Source: Bacteroidales bacterium UBA6267 (lineage in GTDB: Bacteria; Bacteroidota; Bacteroidia; Bacteroidales; UBA1556). From it: a stretch of 64,000 nucleotides of DNA. The translations under genes and the position numbers were made by a program. Of the stretch, positions 35,295 to 44,407 are shown in pieces (the stretch's first letter is position 1; each line of letters opens with the position of its first letter). The notes below the pieces were generated by a model, which searched no databases, had not been told where the DNA came from, and was given only the letters and a program-made list of their open reading frames with translations. The stretch is from the NCBI GenBank assembly GCA_002440745.1, contig DJVB01000060.1, positions 1 to 64,000 of the forward strand, given 5' to 3'.

Positions 35295-35753
35295 TTATTC
35301 TTCAAAGATGGTTATTTTTTCTATTTTATCGCCCTGACGAATGGCATCAATCACTTCAAGGCCATCATAAACTTTGCCGAAGCAGGTATGATTACGATCG
35401 AGATGGGCAGTATTTTGGCGCGAATGACAAATAAAAAACTGGCTTCCACCTGTGTCGCGACCGGCATGAGCCATTGAAAGCACACCACGGTCGTGATATT
35501 GATTATTTCCATTAAGCTCGCATTTTATCTTGTAACCAGGACCACCGGTGCCAACTCGCGGATTATTCATATCGCGGCTTAAAGGACACCCCCCCTGAAT
35601 TACAAAATTGGGGATAACCCGATGAAAAGCCAGACCATCGTAAAATCCTTCGTTGGCCAATTTCACAAAATTCGCAACCGTTCCCGGAGCATCCTCTTCA
35701 TAAAAGTTTAACTTCATCACCCCTTTCGAGGTAACTATTTCTGCTTTCTTCAT
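35295..35753 (-). CDS. Cyclophilin-type peptidyl-prolyl isomerase
   Basis: 152-residue cytoplasmic single-domain cyclophilin; no signal peptide. Active-site motifs: FHRVIPNFVIQGG (catalytic Arg), MAHAGRDTGGSQFFI, and HLDRNHTCFGKV, where the usual Trp before LD is His, as in many bacterial members. It is first in a likely operon with the DUF3127 gene. Confidence 0.95.
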   Translation of the reverse strand: MKKAEIVTSKGVMKLNFYEEDAPGTVANFVKLANEGFYDGLAFHRVIPNFVIQGGCPLSRDMNNPRVGTGGPGYKIKCELNGNNQYHDRGVLSMAHAGRDTGGSQFFICHSRQNTAHLDRNHTCFGKVYDGLEVIDAIRQGDKIEKITIFEE

Positions 35754-35910
35754 AATATATAATGTTTAATTGATTGTTTTACAATTATTTGGCTCTGATA
35801 TGATGACTAATCTTTTCAGAACGACAAATGTAATAACTTAAATTGAAAATGAACCAATTTTTTTCGATGCACGTGACTAAAGATTAGAACTTCATATCGC
35901 CCACCCTTTA

Positions 35911-36040
35911 CGGCGAAGCCAAATTACCATCAATTACGGCGAAGCCACTTTACCATCCTTTCCGGCGAAGCCAAATTACCATCCCTTCCGGCGAAGCCAA
36001 ATTACCATCAATTACGGCGCAGCCACTTTACCTCATTATC
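35911..36040 (-). repeat. Five tandem 26-bp repeats overlapping the end of a T9SS gene
   Basis: Five units of exactly 26 bases start at 35911, 35937, 35963, 35989 and 36015. Each begins CGGCG(A/C)AGCCA(A/C)(A/T)TTACC. Units 1 and 4 end ATCAATTA, units 2 and 3 end in CTTTC or CCTTC. The last unit contains the stop codon (36028-36030) and last codons of the T9SS gene. A related fragment lies at 38568-38590, again next to a gene end. Confidence 0.9.
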
Positions 36041-37983
36041 TCAAACCGCTTCACCTCACTTCGTTTGTCGTTAGAAAGCCGGAGATAGTAAACGCCTGAG
36101 CTTAGGTTAACTAAAGAAATAGAAGTGGTAGAATTTTGCAGGATTTGGTTGTGAACCACCTGACCTTGAGCGTTATAGATTGCAGCTTCACAACCGGACC
36201 AATTTGCTCCGATTTGTACCATCAACCTCTCCTTTGCCGGATTGGGAAAAACTTCCCAAGATTGCACAGGATTAGGCTCTTGCAGGCCAACCCACGTATT
36301 GACATAAACCAAAACGGTATCATAACCCGGACATACGCCGGAGTCGGTGACCATGATGCTGTAGGGATAAACCCCTGTAGCCATGCCGCTGCCGTTGACG
36401 GTGAGGGTTTGGGAGGTGTCTCCGGTGCTCCAGAGGTAGCCGCCGTAGCCACTGCCTGCATCTAAAGTGACGGAGCTAACCGAGTCTATCTTTACATCCG
36501 GCCCCAAACTGACCTGCGTTAACGGATAGATATCCACCACTTTGCGCACGGTATCGTGCATACCATAGTGCAGACAGGCCGCCTCAACCAAATAGCTGCC
36601 CGGCTGGGAATATACATGTGTAGGTTTGTACAAAGTGCTTCCATTGGAAGTGGGATTGGCCGTATCTCCAAAATCCCATAACACCGTATAAACACTATCC
36701 GACAAGCTAAACCGCACTGTATCTCCCACACATGCCCCAATATGCTCAAAATCCATCGGCTTTTGGAGGAAAGAAGGAACTATCCATTGCTGGGGCATCC
36801 ATGATCCAGTCATGGTGGTTCCCATGAAAAAACCTGAATCAGCATAGGAGCAGGCAGGCATAAAGGAATCCGGATTATGAATTACTCCTAAATAATGGGA
36901 ATAACTATAATTCTCCGTTTTAGAGAGGTAAATCTTACCATCTATTCCCAATTGCATTCCTTGAAATTTTCGTTGATACGAAAAAGCCGGAATAGTGATA
37001 AATACCTTTGAATTTATAATATCTGTAGGACTTCCGGCTAAAAGATTATATTGATAAATATATGATGCTCCCGGATTATAATTTGTATAATAAAAGATTG
37101 AGCTATTTTGTGAGAATTCAAAACAGTTTCCATTCTCGTAATATTGGTTGACTGAAATACTTATGGGATTAGATATTATTCCTGTTTGTGCATCAAAAGA
37201 AAATAACTGAAAAATAGTATCATTATATTGATCAATTTTGTGATTCCAAACCGCTAATTTCCTTCCATTAGGACTAAATTTCATATAACCATGTGATCTG
37301 ATATAATAATTATTGCCGTAATCATAGTTATAATTAATTCCAATAGTGGATATAACAGGTTGAATCGTGTCTCCACCACCACAAAAAGGAAACGCATAAA
37401 ATTTATTATTCTTATATCCATGTAGAACAACCCAATAACAATTTCCATTTGTATGTTTAACAACTCCTAAATGATAAGAAGCGGAATCCATTAAAACCAT
37501 GTTCTTAGTAAGCACATCTCCTTTTCCGGAGTCTAAAGTCAAATCAATTATAGAATAATAAACCTTTCGATCTGGCTCTATAGCCTGCACTATATGAATG
37601 TACTGATTATTATTATTAGGCATTCGAAATATTATATGAGAATTACTATGATAACCGGTGTCTCCATATTGATTAATATCTCCACCTTTTAATCCAAAGC
37701 CATTGGGCATTTGTTGATGAAAACGATTATAAACAAAATATCCATCAGTATAAAAAAGTAAATTACCTTGTTCATCAGAAATCGTTGAATAGCGAATTTC
37801 AGCGCTTAGATTGGAAGATACAAATTTAATTGCGGAATTGGTATCTACTATTGACGAATAAGAGCTAAAATCCACTGCACAATTTTTTGCAAAATACCAA
37901 TGCGCTGTATATAAGTTAAAATGCTGTGCCTTGGCACTCACCATTAATGCAGTAAACAGGAAAAGGAAGATGTGCTTTTTCAT
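36028..37983 (-). CDS. Secreted PKD-domain protein with T9SS sorting domain
   Basis: 651 residues. Signal peptide about 1-19 (MKKHIFLFLFTALMVSAKAQ). Residues about 25-390 have the blade-like pattern of a beta-propeller (WYFAKNCAVDFSS, FYTDGYFVYNR, MKFSPNGRKLAVWNHKID, MQLGIDGKIYLSKTE), as in Bacteroidota proteins with YVTN- or WD40-like N-termini. A PKD domain follows at about 405-490 (YTVLWDFGDTANP, HVYSQPGSYLVEA), then an Ig-like segment and a type A T9SS domain from about 577 (VFPNPAKERLMVQI). Its stop codon lies inside the 26-bp tandem repeat array. Confidence 0.85.
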   Translation of the reverse strand: MKKHIFLFLFTALMVSAKAQHFNLYTAHWYFAKNCAVDFSSYSSIVDTNSAIKFVSSNLSAEIRYSTISDEQGNLLFYTDGYFVYNRFHQQMPNGFGLKGGDINQYGDTGYHSNSHIIFRMPNNNNQYIHIVQAIEPDRKVYYSIIDLTLDSGKGDVLTKNMVLMDSASYHLGVVKHTNGNCYWVVLHGYKNNKFYAFPFCGGGDTIQPVISTIGINYNYDYGNNYYIRSHGYMKFSPNGRKLAVWNHKIDQYNDTIFQLFSFDAQTGIISNPISISVNQYYENGNCFEFSQNSSIFYYTNYNPGASYIYQYNLLAGSPTDIINSKVFITIPAFSYQRKFQGMQLGIDGKIYLSKTENYSYSHYLGVIHNPDSFMPACSYADSGFFMGTTMTGSWMPQQWIVPSFLQKPMDFEHIGACVGDTVRFSLSDSVYTVLWDFGDTANPTSNGSTLYKPTHVYSQPGSYLVEAACLHYGMHDTVRKVVDIYPLTQVSLGPDVKIDSVSSVTLDAGSGYGGYLWSTGDTSQTLTVNGSGMATGVYPYSIMVTDSGVCPGYDTVLVYVNTWVGLQEPNPVQSWEVFPNPAKERLMVQIGANWSGCEAAIYNAQGQVVHNQILQNSTTSISLVNLSSGVYYLRLSNDKRSEVKRFEIMR

Positions 37984-38587
37984 GGTAAAAAATTTTTAAT
38001 GATTGAAAATTTTGATTGTTTAAAAATAACTTTAATTAAAACTAAATATCCGATGTGTTTTTTCACATCTGATGGTCAGTTATTTGGCTGCTCTTTCTAA
38101 GTGAGCAGCCCAACCTCATCGCAATTATTCTTCCCCAACCAAAAAATGTCACTATGAAATGAACTTCGTCTTTTTCTTGCAACTCGAAGTGAAAAATCGT
38201 GGCCAACAAACCGGCGGTTTAAAACCTCAAAAATCCACTGAAACTCACCTTTTATAAAACACAAAAAATCCCTAAACCAAAACGTAAGTGCCTGATTAAT
38301 ATAAATATATATATTCCGTGAAATTTCTCGGGAATCAGTCAAACTCGAATCTATGTAAATGTTGTGATTCATCTGCAATTAATGTCGTGATTTAAGAGAG
38401 CCAAAGATAATCAATATTTTAAAAAATACAAGAAAAAAATTAAGAAAATTAAAAATGGCGAATACCTCTATTTTTAATTACAGCATTACCACATTTTTCA
38501 AAAGCTATCTCTCAGTTAAGTCAGATTAAAGCCTAATTTCCACATTATCACATTTTCACATTTTACCATCCTTTCCGGCGCAGCTCC
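37984..38587. other. Gene-free region with repeat sequence
   Basis: About 600 bases between the PKD/T9SS gene and the small gene at 38588. A 93-codon frame (38097-38378, minus) has no recognised similarity and unusual composition, so I do not call it. The right part (38482-38590) is the inverted relative of the element at 7981-8105 and ends with a fragment of the 26-bp repeat. Confidence 0.65.
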
Positions 38588-38590
38588 TCA
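38482..38590 (-). repeat. Dispersed intergenic element, copy 2, with a 26-bp-repeat fragment
   Basis: AAAGCTATCTCTC...TCAG...AAAGCC..AATT matches the reverse complement of 8053-8090. It is followed by CACATTATCACATTTTCACA and TTACCATCCTTTCCGGCGCA, the latter identical in layout to the boundary between units of the 35911-36040 array. Confidence 0.6.
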
Positions 38591-38908
38591 AACCATCTCT
38601 TGATGAATAGTTTGAACAATGCGATTACGAAGGAAATCGGCATAAATATCCACCTCAATATGACGATATTGAAAAAAAACAAGACAAACGGCTTTACTTA
38701 TTTCCACCGAGTTTTTCTTTTGGGAATTAAACTGTTTTTTCGCTACACGAGGATAAAGCTCTTCTAAAAGCTCAATGCGCGCTTTTGTTTCGTACCGATC
38801 TAAGAAGTCAGTTTTGAAAGGCAATTCCGCCTCCATAGTTAGCACCATTTCTTGTATCAATCGAATAAAGGCATCTAATTCGTCATGGTCGTTAAACTGA
38901 ATCTTCAT
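38588..38908 (-). CDS. Small protein of unknown function
   Basis: 106 residues, not recognised. Predicted mostly helical and cytoplasmic (DHDELDAFIRLIQEMVLTME, YETKARIELLEELYPRVAKK). The C-terminal region (ISKAVCLVFFQYRHIEVDIY) has a hydrophobic core. It follows argS by 21 bases in the same direction, so it may be cotranscribed. Its stop lies next to a fragment of the 26-bp repeat. Confidence 0.55.
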   Translation of the reverse strand: MKIQFNDHDELDAFIRLIQEMVLTMEAELPFKTDFLDRYETKARIELLEELYPRVAKKQFNSQKKNSVEISKAVCLVFFQYRHIEVDIYADFLRNRIVQTIHQEMV

Positions 38909-38929
38909 TTTAAGTGGTAAATGGTTTAT

Positions 38930-40708
38930 TTACATTTTGTTAGGAGCTTTCATTCCAAGTAAAGCCATACCATTTTTCAGAATTATGCCGGTTGCTTTAG
39001 TCAGACCGATTCTGAAATCCCGCTTCCGGTTGTCCTCTTCCTTCAGAACCGGAAAATCGTGATAAAATTGATTATACTCCTTAGCAAGATTATAGATATA
39101 GTTGGCAATAATTGCAGGACTATATTGTGCAGCAGCATCCTGAACTGCCACCGGAAATTCTTGCAGCATAACCAATAACTCACGCTCTTTTGGAGCTATA
39201 TCAAAGGCGAAATCTTTTATTTCATTTTCGATATTTGCTTTCTGAAGCAAAGAACAAATACGGGCATGAGTATATTGGATAAATGGACCAGTATTTCCGT
39301 TAAAATCAATGGATTCGGCAGGATTAAAAAGCATAGTCTTTTTGGGATCAACCTTTAGTATAAAATATTTCAAAGCTCCAAGACCAACTTCCTCAAAAAG
39401 AATTTCCTGTTCTTCAACCGACATTTCCTTAGCTTTTCCCAATTCAGTGGTAATTTGCCGAGCAGTTGCAACCATTTCTTCCATCAAATCATCAGCGTCA
39501 ACTACTGTTCCTTCTCTCGATTTCATCTTACCCTCAGGAAGTTCAACCATGCCATAACTAATGTGAACTATGGATTCCCAATAGGGATAGCCCAATTTCT
39601 TAAGAACTAATCTAAGCACTTCAAAATGGTAATTCTGCTCATTACCAACAACATACAACATCTTCTTTGGTTGATAATCTTGAAACCTCAAATTTGCAGT
39701 TCCCAAATCTTGAGTCATATAAACGGATGTTCCGTCAGAACGTAAAAGTAGCTTTTGATCTAAACCTTCGTCCGTTAAATCAGCCCAAATGCTACCGTCC
39801 TCCTTCGCAAAAAGAATCCCGCCTTGGAATCCTTTGTTTACCATTTCTTTTCCAAGAAGATAAGTATCTGATTCATAATAAACTTTATCGAAATCAACAC
39901 CCATTCGCTTATAGGTTTTCTCGAAACCACTGCAAACCCATTCGTTCATTTTTATCCAAAGCCTTGTGACATATTTGTCGTTGTTTTCCCACATCTTGAG
40001 CATCTTTTGCGCATCAATCAAAAGCTGGGAACTCTTGGAAGCATTTTCTTCCAATGTGCCACAATCCACCAAATTTTTAATCTCCTCCTTATAATATTTA
40101 TCAAAAAGCACATAGTACTTGCCAACTAAATGATCGCCTTTCATTCCACTGCTTTCCGGCGTTTCACCATCGCCCCAACGCTCCCAAGCCAACATCGACT
40201 TACAAATATGTATTCCTCTGTCATTCACAAGATTAACCTTTACAACATGGTTTCCGGCAGCTCGTAATATTTCGGCGATAGAATACCCTAAAAGATTATT
40301 GCGGATATGACCAAGATGCAAGGGTTTATTGGTATTAGGGCTGCTATACTCCACCAAAATCGGCTCATCAGCAGGATTGAAAGCCACGAATCCATAATTG
40401 GCATCTGCCTCTATATCGTCAAGAGCCGAAATCCAATAATGATCTTTTACGACAAAGTTCAGAAATCCATTGATAACATTGAACTTTTCGATTTGCTCAA
40501 CCTGCTCAACTATAAGCTCTCCGGCGCGTTGTGCTAATTGTGCGGGACTTATTCCGATAAGTTTTACAAAAGGAAATACATTGATTGTAAAATCACCTTC
40601 AATTTCCGGACGGGTCTTCTGTATTTTAACGTCTTCCAAACTTATTTCTTTCTGAAATGTTGTCTTTAATACATCGACAAAAGCTGTGGTTATCAGTTTC
40701 TCAATCAT
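38930..40708 (-). CDS. argS: Arginyl-tRNA synthetase
   Basis: Class I aminoacyl-tRNA synthetase. 592 residues. The N-terminal additional domain is followed by the HIGH-type motif SSPNTNKPLHLGHIRNN (about 121-137) and the KMSKS-equivalent KMKSREGTVV (about 390-400), then the DALR anticodon-binding domain (FIQYTHARICSLL) ending MALLGMKAPNKM, typical for ArgS. A tRNA-Arg(ACG) gene lies at 52209 in this window. Confidence 0.97.
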   Translation of the reverse strand: MIEKLITTAFVDVLKTTFQKEISLEDVKIQKTRPEIEGDFTINVFPFVKLIGISPAQLAQRAGELIVEQVEQIEKFNVINGFLNFVVKDHYWISALDDIEADANYGFVAFNPADEPILVEYSSPNTNKPLHLGHIRNNLLGYSIAEILRAAGNHVVKVNLVNDRGIHICKSMLAWERWGDGETPESSGMKGDHLVGKYYVLFDKYYKEEIKNLVDCGTLEENASKSSQLLIDAQKMLKMWENNDKYVTRLWIKMNEWVCSGFEKTYKRMGVDFDKVYYESDTYLLGKEMVNKGFQGGILFAKEDGSIWADLTDEGLDQKLLLRSDGTSVYMTQDLGTANLRFQDYQPKKMLYVVGNEQNYHFEVLRLVLKKLGYPYWESIVHISYGMVELPEGKMKSREGTVVDADDLMEEMVATARQITTELGKAKEMSVEEQEILFEEVGLGALKYFILKVDPKKTMLFNPAESIDFNGNTGPFIQYTHARICSLLQKANIENEIKDFAFDIAPKERELLVMLQEFPVAVQDAAAQYSPAIIANYIYNLAKEYNQFYHDFPVLKEEDNRKRDFRIGLTKATGIILKNGMALLGMKAPNKM

Positions 40709-40870
40709 AGCTAAAAAATTTCGGTAAAATTATAAAAATCTATGGAAAAAATCTACTTCAATTTTATATTCAATTATTGGAGGCATTAAAAAGAAAATCG
40801 GATCTAAAAACGGTTTAAACGGTCTTTAAAACAAACAAAATTCCTTTTCTTCCCAATTCAAGCGCAATTC

Positions 40871-41149
40871 TTAGAGTGCTATAATTTTTTCAATTTTGGC
40901 TGCTTCCTGATAGATTTCAATCACCTTATCCGGGTCCTCCATCCTCTGAATTGCAGTTACGCTAATATAACTGCCATTGCTTGATTCTCTGTGAGATAGA
41001 GTGGCTGTTTCTGAAAAAAGCGCCTTGACTTTATGGAGTGATTCGGGATTAAATGGAACAATAAATTTAAACATATAGTCGTTTGGCCATGTGAAATCTT
41101 TGACAAGTCGAGCGAGAAGCTTTTGATAATCCATTGATTTTGTTACCAT
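40871..41149 (-). CDS. DUF493 (YbeD-like) protein
   Basis: 92 residues of the DUF493/YbeD family, an ACT-like small alpha/beta fold. Family pattern: FTWPNDYMFKFIVPF, then SSNGSYISVTAIQRMEDPDK, then IYQEAAKIEKIIAL. Function is unclear; the E. coli member lies near lipoate genes, which are not present here. The ATG at 41131 (MDYQKLLARL) is an alternative start. Confidence 0.85.
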   Translation of the reverse strand: MVTKSMDYQKLLARLVKDFTWPNDYMFKFIVPFNPESLHKVKALFSETATLSHRESSNGSYISVTAIQRMEDPDKVIEIYQEAAKIEKIIAL

Positions 41150-41427
41150 TTAATCTAATTTAAGTTATGTTGCAAAAAGGGTCAAATTTACGGAGAATGA
41201 GCCAAAACAGGTAATAAAATTTACGATAAAGTCCCATTTGCTATTCAACTTCCACTGAAGTACTATTTCCAAATACCACATTTTCAGCAAATAACAAGAG
41301 AATTTTGTACGACATTAAATAAAGTTACGAAACTTCAATAATCTTAATCCTGAAGTTTTAACCAAGTTGGAAAAAAAACAAATCTGCAGAAGCTTCTGTA
41401 AATATCCTTCGACAAACTCTTTTTTCT
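41150..41427. other. Intergenic region before trxB
   Basis: Separates the divergent DUF493 and trxB genes; with the promoter and leader the gap is 378 bases. I see no ORF or structured RNA. The right end carries the trxB -7 element. Confidence 0.55.
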
Positions 41428-41435
41428 TATTTTTG
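41428..41435 (+). promoter_or_regulatory. TATTTTTG -7 element of trxB
   Basis: Exact TAnnTTTG followed by CGCC, 92 bases before the trxB start. No TTG at the expected distance. Confidence 0.45.
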
Positions 41436-41527
41436 CGCCAAGCTGTCAGCAAAACAAAACTGGCATTGTTTTTAACACATATCGACTTTTTTAGATATTT
41501 AAATAATTACTATAAATATATATTACT

Positions 41528-42481
41528 ATGAATCAAGATTTTGAAAAAGTAAAGAGTTTTATAATCGGTTCCGGACCAGCAGGATACACTGCTGCAATTT
41601 ATGCCAGTAGAGCCAATTTGTCACCGATAATGTACCAAGGGATGGAGCCCGGAGGACAGCTAACTACCACCACTGAAGTAGAAAATTTCCCCGGATATCC
41701 TGAAGGAATCACCGGCCCAGAAATGATGGAGGACTTGAAAAAACAAGCAGAACGTATGGGCGCCGATATTCGTTGGGGAGTTGTGACTGAGGCCGATTTG
41801 AGCCAACGTCCTTTCAAAATTGCCACTGATGATGGTAAGAAATTTTTGGCCGAATCAGTAATTATTGCTACCGGAGCCACTGCAAAATATCTTGGCTTGG
41901 AATCTGAAACCAAGTTTAAAGGAGCAGGAGTTTCTGCTTGTGCCACTTGCGACGGCTTTTTCTACAAAGGACGTCCGGTTGCTGTAGTTGGAGGAGGTGA
42001 TACTGCTGCCGAAGAAGCTCTTTATCTTGCTAATATTGCCAGCAAAGTGTATTTGATTGTTCGCCGTGATGTTATGCGCGCTTCAAAAGTGATGCAAGAC
42101 CGTGTGATGAAACATCCCAATATCGAAGTTCTTTGGAATCATGTTACTGACGAAATTGTTGGCAACGAAAACGGTTTAATGAAATCGATGACTCACGCGC
42201 GTTTAAAGAATGTCGTTACCGGTGAAATCAAAGAAATTCAAGTGGATGGATTTTTTCTTGCAATCGGCCACACGCCTAACACTCAACTATTTAAAGGTCA
42301 GTTAGAATTAGATGAAGAAGGATATATAAAAACTATACCCGGCACCACTCAAACAAATATCGAAGGTGTTTTTGCAGCGGGTGATGTTCAAGACCGCATT
42401 TTCAGACAGGCAATCACAGCCGCCGGAAGTGGTTGTATGGCTGCCATCGAAAGTGAAAGATGGTTGCAATCGCAAGAATAA
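41528..42481 (+). CDS. trxB: Thioredoxin reductase
   Basis: NADPH-dependent flavoenzyme that reduces thioredoxin. 317 residues. FAD-binding GSGPAGYTAAIYASRA at the N-terminus, the redox-active CATC (Cys138, Cys141) in ACATCDGFFY, NADPH-binding GGGDTAAEEALYLA, and C-terminal FAAGDVQDRIFRQAITAAG. Single gene with its own terminator. Confidence 0.97.
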   Translation: MNQDFEKVKSFIIGSGPAGYTAAIYASRANLSPIMYQGMEPGGQLTTTTEVENFPGYPEGITGPEMMEDLKKQAERMGADIRWGVVTEADLSQRPFKIATDDGKKFLAESVIIATGATAKYLGLESETKFKGAGVSACATCDGFFYKGRPVAVVGGGDTAAEEALYLANIASKVYLIVRRDVMRASKVMQDRVMKHPNIEVLWNHVTDEIVGNENGLMKSMTHARLKNVVTGEIKEIQVDGFFLAIGHTPNTQLFKGQLELDEEGYIKTIPGTTQTNIEGVFAAGDVQDRIFRQAITAAGSGCMAAIESERWLQSQE

Positions 42482-42498
42482 AGATTTATCTAATGAAG

Positions 42499-42531
42499 AA
42501 AGGCTGACCATATTCTGGCAGCCTTTTTTGT
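42499..42531 (+). terminator. Terminator of trxB
   Basis: AAGGCTGACCA pairs with TGGCAGCCTT (one bulged A) and is followed by six T. Confidence 0.8.
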
Positions 42532-42703
42532 TCAATAATAGTTCTAAGTATTACATAAGAACAGTACAACCTACATATAATCAGATTTATAGAATTTTAA
42601 AACAACTTAAATTTGCTTTATACGAAAAAACGAATGGCAAATATTCAAGAATAAAATGTTAATAACTAATATATGAAGATATTATAACCATTTCAAACTT
42701 TGT

Positions 42704-42711
42704 TATTTTTG
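42704..42711 (+). promoter_or_regulatory. TATTTTTG -7 element of the restriction-modification operon
   Basis: Exact TAnnTTTG followed by CC, 30 bases before the regulator start. No obvious dyad operator could be defined by eye. Confidence 0.4.
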
Positions 42712-42741
42712 CCAAATAATGTCAAGACAAATTTATTCAAC

Positions 42742-43035
42742 ATGCTATTTGCAGAGAAAATAAAACAATTAAGGGATGAAAGGTCAATGCCTCAGAGGCA
42801 AATTGCAGCAGCATTAGAAATAGACACTGCTACATACTGTAAAATTGAAAAAGGAGATAGACGAGCAAAAAGGGAACAAGTTTTTTTGCTATCAAAAATT
42901 TTTAAATATGAAAGCGATGATTTGCTGAAAATTTGGTTAGCTGACCAAGTTTATGAAATGATTAAAAATGAGAAAGAAGCAAAAGAAGTTTTAAATTTAG
43001 TACAAGAAAGTATAGTAGAGTATGAAAAAGGTTAA
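42742..43035 (+). CDS. XRE-family regulator of the restriction-modification operon
   Basis: 97 residues from ATG 42742 (the frame opens at TTG 42700). An HTH_XRE domain spans about residues 3-62 (LFAEKIKQLRDERSMPQRQI, ALEIDTATYCKIEKGDRRAK), followed by a helical tail. It lies directly before a cytosine methyltransferase gene and overlaps it by 14 bases, the arrangement expected of a controller (C) protein or a related regulator that times restriction after methylation. It could instead be a repressor of the operon. Confidence 0.85.
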   Translation: MLFAEKIKQLRDERSMPQRQIAAALEIDTATYCKIEKGDRRAKREQVFLLSKIFKYESDDLLKIWLADQVYEMIKNEKEAKEVLNLVQESIVEYEKG

Positions 43036-44407
43036 TATAGCAACAAGAAATAAAATCAAATTCATCGATCTGTTTGCAGGGATTGGTGGTATTCGCTGTG
43101 GATTTGAGAAAGCTGCACAAAAATTTGGTGTAGAAACCGAGTGTGTGTTTACCTCAGAAATTAAACCGTATGCCGTTGAAGTCTTGAAGCAAAACTATCC
43201 TAATGAAATAATTAGCGGTGATATTACACAAATATCCTCATCTGAAATTCCTGATTTTGATTTATTATTTGGAGGCTTTCCCTGTCAATCATTTTCAGCC
43301 GCTGGCAAAAGATTAGGTTTTTTAGATACCAGAGGTACATTGTTCTTTGAGATAGAACGAATTTTAAGAGATAAAAAACCATTTGGTTTTATTTTGGAAA
43401 ACGTTGAAGGCTTAATAAATCATGACAGAATAGATAAAAAAGAAAAAATTGGCAGAACTTTATCTACAATATTGGAACGGTTAGACGAACTGGGTTATAA
43501 AGTTGAATGGAAGTTGCTTAATTCGAAGCATTTTGGGCTACCACAAGAACGTAAACGTGTATATATTGTTGGAACTAAGATTGAAAAGCCTTCTTTAGAA
43601 AATTTCAATAAAAGCTATTCAAAACTCAAATCTGTTTTAGAAGAAGGACATCCAACAATTAAAACAAAATTTATTCAGTTACTTCTCTCTCATTACAGTG
43701 TTGACCAATTATATGGAAAGTCAATCAAGGATAAACGTGGAGGAAAGAATAATATACACAGCTGGGATATTGAACTCAAGGGAGCTGTTTCTGAAGATCA
43801 AAAAAAATTATTAAATGCCTTATTTAAAGAGAGAAGAAAGAAAAAATGGGCTGAGGAATTTGGGATTGATTGGATGGATGGAATGCCACTTACATTAAAT
43901 CAAATTTCCACTTTCTATAAACATGAAAACCTGAAAGATTTACTTGAGGATTTAGTGAAAAAAGGTTATTTGAAAAAGGAACACCCTAAAAGGCTTATGA
44001 AAGAAAAAAATTTATTAGGGGAAATTAAAACCTTTCGCCAACAAGATATTAATTTACCTTTGGGTTATAATATAGTTTCAGGTAAATTGAGTTTTGAAGT
44101 CAATAAAATACTTTGTCCAAATGATTTAGCTCCTACTCTTGTAGCAATGGATATGAAGAAATTATTTGTTGTTGACAATGGAGGTCTAAGAACATTAACT
44201 TTAAAAGAAGGACTTAAAATGTTCGGATTTCCTGAAAACTATAAATTTAACATTGGTGTTGACGAAGGATATGATTTACTTGGAAATACTGTAACTGTGC
44301 CAATTGTTGAAGCAGTTTCAGAACGAATTTTAACTATTTGGGATAAACAAAAAACTAAACAATATGAATCTAACAGCACAAGAAGTTTTCAACAAGTTAA
44401 TGCTTGA
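43022..44407 (+). CDS. DNA (cytosine-5-)-methyltransferase, type II
   Basis: 461 residues. AdoMet-binding motif I FIDLFAGIGGIRCGFEKA, motif IV GGFPCQSFSAAGKRLGF with catalytic Cys88, motif VI FILENVEGL, motif VIII QERKRVYIVG, and motifs IX-X near the C-terminus (LTLKEGLKMFGFP, LLGNTVTVPIVEAV). The region between VIII and IX (about 190-380) is the target recognition domain. Its partner downstream looks like an NgoBV/NlaIV-type nuclease, so the site may be GGNNCC. It overlaps the nuclease gene by 44 bases. Confidence 0.93.
   Translation: MKKVNIATRNKIKFIDLFAGIGGIRCGFEKAAQKFGVETECVFTSEIKPYAVEVLKQNYPNEIISGDITQISSSEIPDFDLLFGGFPCQSFSAAGKRLGFLDTRGTLFFEIERILRDKKPFGFILENVEGLINHDRIDKKEKIGRTLSTILERLDELGYKVEWKLLNSKHFGLPQERKRVYIVGTKIEKPSLENFNKSYSKLKSVLEEGHPTIKTKFIQLLLSHYSVDQLYGKSIKDKRGGKNNIHSWDIELKGAVSEDQKKLLNALFKERRKKKWAEEFGIDWMDGMPLTLNQISTFYKHENLKDLLEDLVKKGYLKKEHPKRLMKEKNLLGEIKTFRQQDINLPLGYNIVSGKLSFEVNKILCPNDLAPTLVAMDMKKLFVVDNGGLRTLTLKEGLKMFGFPENYKFNIGVDEGYDLLGNTVTVPIVEAVSERILTIWDKQKTKQYESNSTRSFQQVNA

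Noticed and set aside
35911..36040. CRISPR-like array in the 26-bp repeats
   Set aside because: Units abut directly with no spacers; they are tandem repeats.
38097..38378. 93-codon minus-strand frame in a repeat-rich gap
   Set aside because: No recognisable domain, odd composition, and no ribosome-binding or operon context. It lies next to repeat sequence. Could be a real small gene, but nothing supports it.
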